From assembly GCA_027055635.1 (NCBI GenBank), contig JALUMZ010000200.1:1-8412 (forward strand): a stretch of 8,412 bases of DNA, in the 5' to 3' direction. The translations under genes were made by a program, and so were the position numbers. The notes below the pieces were generated by a model. The model was not told the DNA's origin and did not search any database. It worked only from the letters and a program-made list of their open reading frames with translations. Below, in pieces: positions 5,363 through 8,412 of this stretch. Within the stretch, counting starts at the first letter, position 1, and the number at the start of each line of letters is the position of its first letter. Source of the DNA: Campylobacteraceae bacterium. GTDB taxonomy: Bacteria > Campylobacterota > Campylobacteria > Campylobacterales > Sulfurospirillaceae.

Positions 5363-6645
5363 ACTATCTCTTTAAAGACTTCACGAGCCGCACTTATCGC
5401 TTTTTCTATATGCTTTGTTTTTATCTTTGTATCAATAAAACCTGTTTCAAATTGACTACATGCGAAGTAAAAACCTCTTTTTAGCATGCCTTTGTGAAAC
5501 TTAGCAAACAGCTTGGTATCTGATTTTAGAGCATCATCAAAGTTTTTTACTTCATTTTCATTAAAGAAAAATCCAAACATACTACCCCTGACATCTGTTT
5601 GTAGTTGTATATCAAACTCATTTGCAACTTTTTTAAATCCCTGCATCAGCATATTTGCTTTCTCTTCTAACTCCTCATACATCTCTTCATTATTGATGAT
5701 TTTTTCTAAAGAAGCTATACCAGCACTCATAGCAACCGGATTTCCACTTAGTGTTCCAGCCTGATATACCGGTCCGTCAGGGCTCAATTGATCCATCACC
5801 TCTTCCAAACCTCCAAAAGCGCCCACAGGCATACCGCCCCCGATAACTTTTCCAAATGTAATCAAATCAGGTTTAACTCCAACCAAACCTGTTGCACCTC
5901 TTAGAGAGGCTCTAAAGCCACTCATCACTTCATCGAAGATCAGTAGTGCCCCATGCTTCTCACATAGGTTTTTTATTTCTTTTAAAAACTCTATATCAGC
6001 GGGAATCAAGCCCATGTTTCCGGCTATCGGCTCTATGATAACACAAGCTATATTTTTTGAGTCTTCAAAACACTTTTGGACACTTTTTATGTCATTATAT
6101 TTTGCTAAAAGTGTATGTTTTGTAAAATCAGCCGGAACACCCGGTGAGCTAGGTGTGCCAAATGTAACAGCACCACTCCCAGCCTGCACTAGCAGAGAGT
6201 CACTATGTCCATGATAACAACCTTCAAATTTTACTATATCATCTCTGCCGGTATAACCACGCGCCAATCTAATAGCACTCATAACTGCCTCTGTACCGCT
6301 ACTGACAAAACGAATCATATCTACTGCTTCAAAAAGATCACATATCTTTTGGGCAAGTTTTGTTTCTAGCTTTGTAGGAGCACCAAAACTAAGACCTTTT
6401 TTCACTGCTTTTTTCACTGCTTTTTCTATACTTTTATCACAATGGCCAAATATCAATGGTCCCCAACTTTGTACAAAATCTACATACTTATTACCATCAA
6501 TATCGATAAGACATGCACCCTTTCCTCTTTTTATAAATATGGGAGTACCGCCAACACTTTTAAATGCTCTTACAGGTGAATCGACACCGCCCGGAATCAC
6601 TTTTTTTGCTTCATTAAAAGCATCTTTACTATTTTGTGTGTACAT
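5359..6645 (-). CDS. hemL: HemL, glutamate-1-semialdehyde 2,1-aminomutase
   Basis: HemL is a pyridoxal-phosphate enzyme of the cytoplasm that converts glutamate-1-semialdehyde to 5-aminolevulinate, the last step of the C5 route into haem and other tetrapyrroles. The length of 428 residues is normal. Family landmarks are present: IPGGVDSPVRAF (17-28), FVSSGTEAVMSAIRLAR (113-129) for cofactor phosphate contact, YHGHSDS (144-150), IFDEVMSGFR (236-245) with the aspartate D238 that pairs with the cofactor ring, TFGKVIGGGMPVGAFGG (263-279) with the Schiff-base lysine K266, and QAGTLSGNP (295-303). The ATG is preceded by AAAGG 9 bases upstream and overlaps the end of the permease gene by 17 bases. 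It is followed by the AtpZ-like gene with an ATGA overlap. No haem-responsive element is visible, and expression presumably comes from the operon promoter upstream of the window edge. Confidence 0.98.
   Translation of the reverse strand: MYTQNSKDAFNEAKKVIPGGVDSPVRAFKSVGGTPIFIKRGKGACLIDIDGNKYVDFVQSWGPLIFGHCDKSIEKAVKKAVKKGLSFGAPTKLETKLAQKICDLFEAVDMIRFVSSGTEAVMSAIRLARGYTGRDDIVKFEGCYHGHSDSLLVQAGSGAVTFGTPSSPGVPADFTKHTLLAKYNDIKSVQKCFEDSKNIACVIIEPIAGNMGLIPADIEFLKEIKNLCEKHGALLIFDEVMSGFRASLRGATGLVGVKPDLITFGKVIGGGMPVGAFGGLEEVMDQLSPDGPVYQAGTLSGNPVAMSAGIASLEKIINNEEMYEELEEKANMLMQGFKKVANEFDIQLQTDVRGSMFGFFFNENEVKNFDDALKSDTKLFAKFHKGMLKRGFYFACSQFETGFIDTKIKTKHIEKAISAAREVFKEIV
6397..6420. repeat. perfect 12-base tandem duplication within hemL
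   Basis: The plus-strand unit TTTTTTCACTGC occurs twice back to back and is followed by five more T. It encodes the repeated AVKK-AVKK segment of HemL (about residues 76-83). The stretch between GH and SFGAP is the usual length for the family, so this appears to be low-complexity coding and not an inserted extra copy. Confidence 0.7.
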
Positions 6646-7960
6646 TTTTAGTTACCTTTTTATTCTCAAATTTTGAATACAACCACGCTCCTAAAGTTAA
6701 TATGAAGTATATAATACATGTAGAATATATCTGTTTTATATCACTATTAACTTCATAATAGACGATAAGAGATGCTCCAATTAACAAACCTATTAACGAT
6801 AACATTATTATAGCTAAAGATGAATTAGTTTTGTCTCTAATTTTTAAATTAGCAAATGCCATCAACCAAGAGACAAGTATAAAGGTTATACTTCCAAACT
6901 CTAAAATAACTTCCAAATTGCCTATTAAAATCAAGCCAAAAGATAGTGTGGCCATAGATATAATAGCATAAACCGGTATCGTATTTTTTCTGATTGCCAA
7001 AAATGATGGGAAATATCCATCTTCAGATATAACAGAAACTTGTCTTGAAGAACCAAATAGAGTTCCGCTGATTGCGCTACTTGTTGCCAAAAGTGCACCG
7101 GCTATGACTAGATTTGCCCCCATATTTCCCATTATCTCCTTTGCTCCAGATGCTAGAGCATACTCTTTATTATCTATTATCTCTTTAAATGGCATGGAGA
7201 GGATTGCTCCTAAAGATATGATAACATATATCAAAATCACTAAAATTATGGCACCATAAATTGCCCTTGGAATATTAATATCTGGATTTTTCATCTCATT
7301 AACCGCATTTATAACCAATTGAAAACCCTCATAAGCTACAAATGTCAAAGATGATACAATCAATATAGAAAAAAGCGTAGTATGTCCACTATTTTTAAAA
7401 AGGGTCGGTAGCGTTGTATCTGAATGGTATATAAGAGCAATTGAAATTAGTGCTAAAATCACCATTTTCGTATAAACCATCAAATCTTCTACTTTTCCCA
7501 TGCCTTTAACACTCCATATATTTATCATGGTAAAAAGGAGTATGACAGCCCCTGCGATTGCTTTTCTTATCAATTCATCATTTGCAAATGAGAAGCTACT
7601 AATCGAGTAAGATGAAAAAGTATAAGCATAAAGAGCCAAAGTTGAAATATAGCCAAAAATTACCCACCACCCTATCAAGGATGCTGCAAAAGGAGTTGAG
7701 GGAAAAGTTTTTTTATAAAAAGAGTAGGTAGCACCTTCATCTTTGAAGTAAACTCCTAATTTGACATAGTTATAGGCAGCCAACATAGCTATTACACCGC
7801 CTATCGCTATGGCTATCGGGGTATATGCTCCCACTAGAGAGACAGAGATGCCAAGAACAGTAAAAATTCCACCACCTACCATACCTCCAACTGCTATGGC
7901 GATTAGTTCAAATACACCTAGTGCTTTTCCTCTTTTTCTATGTATAGACCTATCTGTCAT
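6629..7960 (-). CDS. APC-superfamily amino acid permease
   Basis: This 443-residue inner-membrane protein has about twelve hydrophobic segments, the standard number for amino acid/polyamine/organocation transporters. The first helix carries the substrate-site glycine motif AVGGMVGGGIFTVLG (23-37). The sixth region reads TFVAYEGFQLVINAVNEMKNP (206-226), with the broken-helix pattern and the following NEMKNP loop common in the family. SGTLFGSSRQ (298-307) marks the eighth-helix region. The family imports or exchanges amino acids, usually with protons; the substrate cannot be told from sequence. The ATG overlaps the TGA of the MetF-like gene by 4 bases (ATGA) and only a weak GGAAAG lies upstream, so translation is probably coupled. 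It overlaps hemL by 17 bases at the other end. Placement between a folate/methyl-type enzyme and hemL suggests, weakly, an amino acid used in one of those pathways. Confidence 0.92.
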   Translation of the reverse strand: MTDRSIHRKRGKALGVFELIAIAVGGMVGGGIFTVLGISVSLVGAYTPIAIAIGGVIAMLAAYNYVKLGVYFKDEGATYSFYKKTFPSTPFAASLIGWWVIFGYISTLALYAYTFSSYSISSFSFANDELIRKAIAGAVILLFTMINIWSVKGMGKVEDLMVYTKMVILALISIALIYHSDTTLPTLFKNSGHTTLFSILIVSSLTFVAYEGFQLVINAVNEMKNPDINIPRAIYGAIILVILIYVIISLGAILSMPFKEIIDNKEYALASGAKEIMGNMGANLVIAGALLATSSAISGTLFGSSRQVSVISEDGYFPSFLAIRKNTIPVYAIISMATLSFGLILIGNLEVILEFGSITFILVSWLMAFANLKIRDKTNSSLAIIMLSLIGLLIGASLIVYYEVNSDIKQIYSTCIIYFILTLGAWLYSKFENKKVTKNVHTK

Positions 7961-8412
7961 ATTATATCACTTTCCATAATTTTTCTTATCTCATTTAGTA
8001 ATACTATAGAAGCGTCTATCTCTACTTTTCTTATCGCTATACTTTCTACATTTGCACCAATAGGGATATTCTTTTTCTTTGCGTATCGGTAAAGCAGATC
8101 AAACTTTTTTATAGAGGTTCTTACCGACTCTTCTAAAATATCCTCTGCGTTTTTTAATTTCTCCTCTAAAGCCGGGGCGATATGAACGCCAAGCCATTTC
8201 ATAAATTCTAGTGTCTTTATAGAACCACAAGGTGTAAATGTAAAAATTATCGGCACCATATCTTTACCATTTTCTTTTGCATACAAAGCATAATCATCTA
8301 GAAACTTTTTTGCTGCATTAAAATCATATACTGCTTGAGATATAAAATATTCACAACCATTCTCAATCTTAGAAAAGACTCGTAGATGTTCATCTTTTTT
8401 GGCTGTGTGTCT
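7957..8412 (-). CDS. MetF-like (methylenetetrahydrofolate reductase superfamily) protein, C-terminal part
   Basis: The frame is open to the end of the window, so the N-terminus is missing; 151 residues are visible and the TTG at 8286 is internal, not a start. The fragment fits the C-terminal half of the flavin-containing MTHFR barrel. NGCEYFISQAVYDF aligns with the GADxxITQxxFD strand of MetF, keeping the folate-contacting glutamine. VPIIFTFTPCGSIKTLEFMKW aligns with the following PGIxP segment, and IPIGANVESIAIRK replaces the HFYTLNR strand. By my alignment the mobile phenylalanine of E. coli MetF (F223) falls on leucine here. MTHFR reduces methylenetetrahydrofolate to the methyl form used for methionine. 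This looks like a divergent paralogue and may have a different substrate. It is the first visible gene of the minus-strand operon and overlaps the permease start by 4 bases. Confidence 0.78.
   Translation of the reverse strand, partial: RHTAKKDEHLRVFSKIENGCEYFISQAVYDFNAAKKFLDDYALYAKENGKDMVPIIFTFTPCGSIKTLEFMKWLGVHIAPALEEKLKNAEDILEESVRTSIKKFDLLYRYAKKKNIPIGANVESIAIRKVEIDASIVLLNEIRKIMESDII

Noticed and set aside
5513..6214. Plus-strand frames opposite hemL
   Set aside because: Both are antisense to well-supported enzyme sequence and lack ribosome sites or recognisable domains.
6397..6420. 12-base tandem repeat as a recent insertion in hemL
   Set aside because: The encoded segment is the normal length for the enzyme between GH and SFGAP, so no extra copy has been added; it is repetitive lysine/alanine coding.
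6661..6679. Imperfect palindrome TATTCTCAAATTTTGAATA just upstream of hemL
   Set aside because: It lies inside the coding end of the permease gene, the central bases do not pair, and AT-rich coding DNA gives such matches often.
8284..8286. TTG as a start codon for the MetF-like gene
   Set aside because: The frame stays open through 8412 and the upstream residues align with the MTHFR core, so this is an internal leucine codon of a longer gene.

Overview
This AT-rich window looks like a chromosome segment from a member of the Campylobacterota (the former Epsilonproteobacteria), probably a free-living Sulfurimonas-type organism. Three things point there. Two consecutive FlgG-type rod genes (flgG2 then flgG) follow a clear sigma-54 promoter. 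The rpoD promoter has a strong TTTGGGTATAAT -10 element but no recognisable -35 hexamer. RpoD itself carries the IRQAISRAIADQ form of region 2.4 and a long acidic insert. The genus is inferred from gene content and protein style, not from any database match. I see no mobile element, CRISPR array, rRNA or tRNA, and codon use looks uniform across the window.

Layout. (1) Positions 1-1862, minus strand: flgG2, flgG, a 57-codon membrane ORF and the start of an AzlC-family permease form a tight cluster with gaps of 15 and 5 bases and a 4-base overlap. (2) Positions 1863-2040: a 178-base divergent intergenic region, with the sigma-54 promoter driving the flagellar genes leftward and a sigma-70 type promoter driving rpoD rightward. 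(3) Positions 2041-4558, plus strand: rpoD, then after 10 bases an unrecognised 229-residue protein with a PAS-like N-terminus. (4) Positions 4564-8412, minus strand: a five-gene operon in which every neighbouring pair overlaps. In transcription order it holds a MetF-like protein (its N-terminus lies outside the window), an APC-family permease, hemL, an AtpZ/AtpI-type small membrane protein, and a four-helix membrane protein with an acidic loop. The plus and minus clusters converge with only 5 bases between their stop codons and no evident terminator.

Functionally the window is mostly housekeeping: distal-rod assembly of the flagellum, the primary sigma factor, and the glutamate-1-semialdehyde step of haem synthesis. 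Less understood genes ride along with these. No exotic defence or mobile system is visible. The points most worth a second look are the small membrane ORF between flgG and azlC, the PAS-like protein coupled to rpoD, the AtpZ plus acidic-loop pair behind hemL, and the divergent MetF-like protein coupled to an amino-acid permease.
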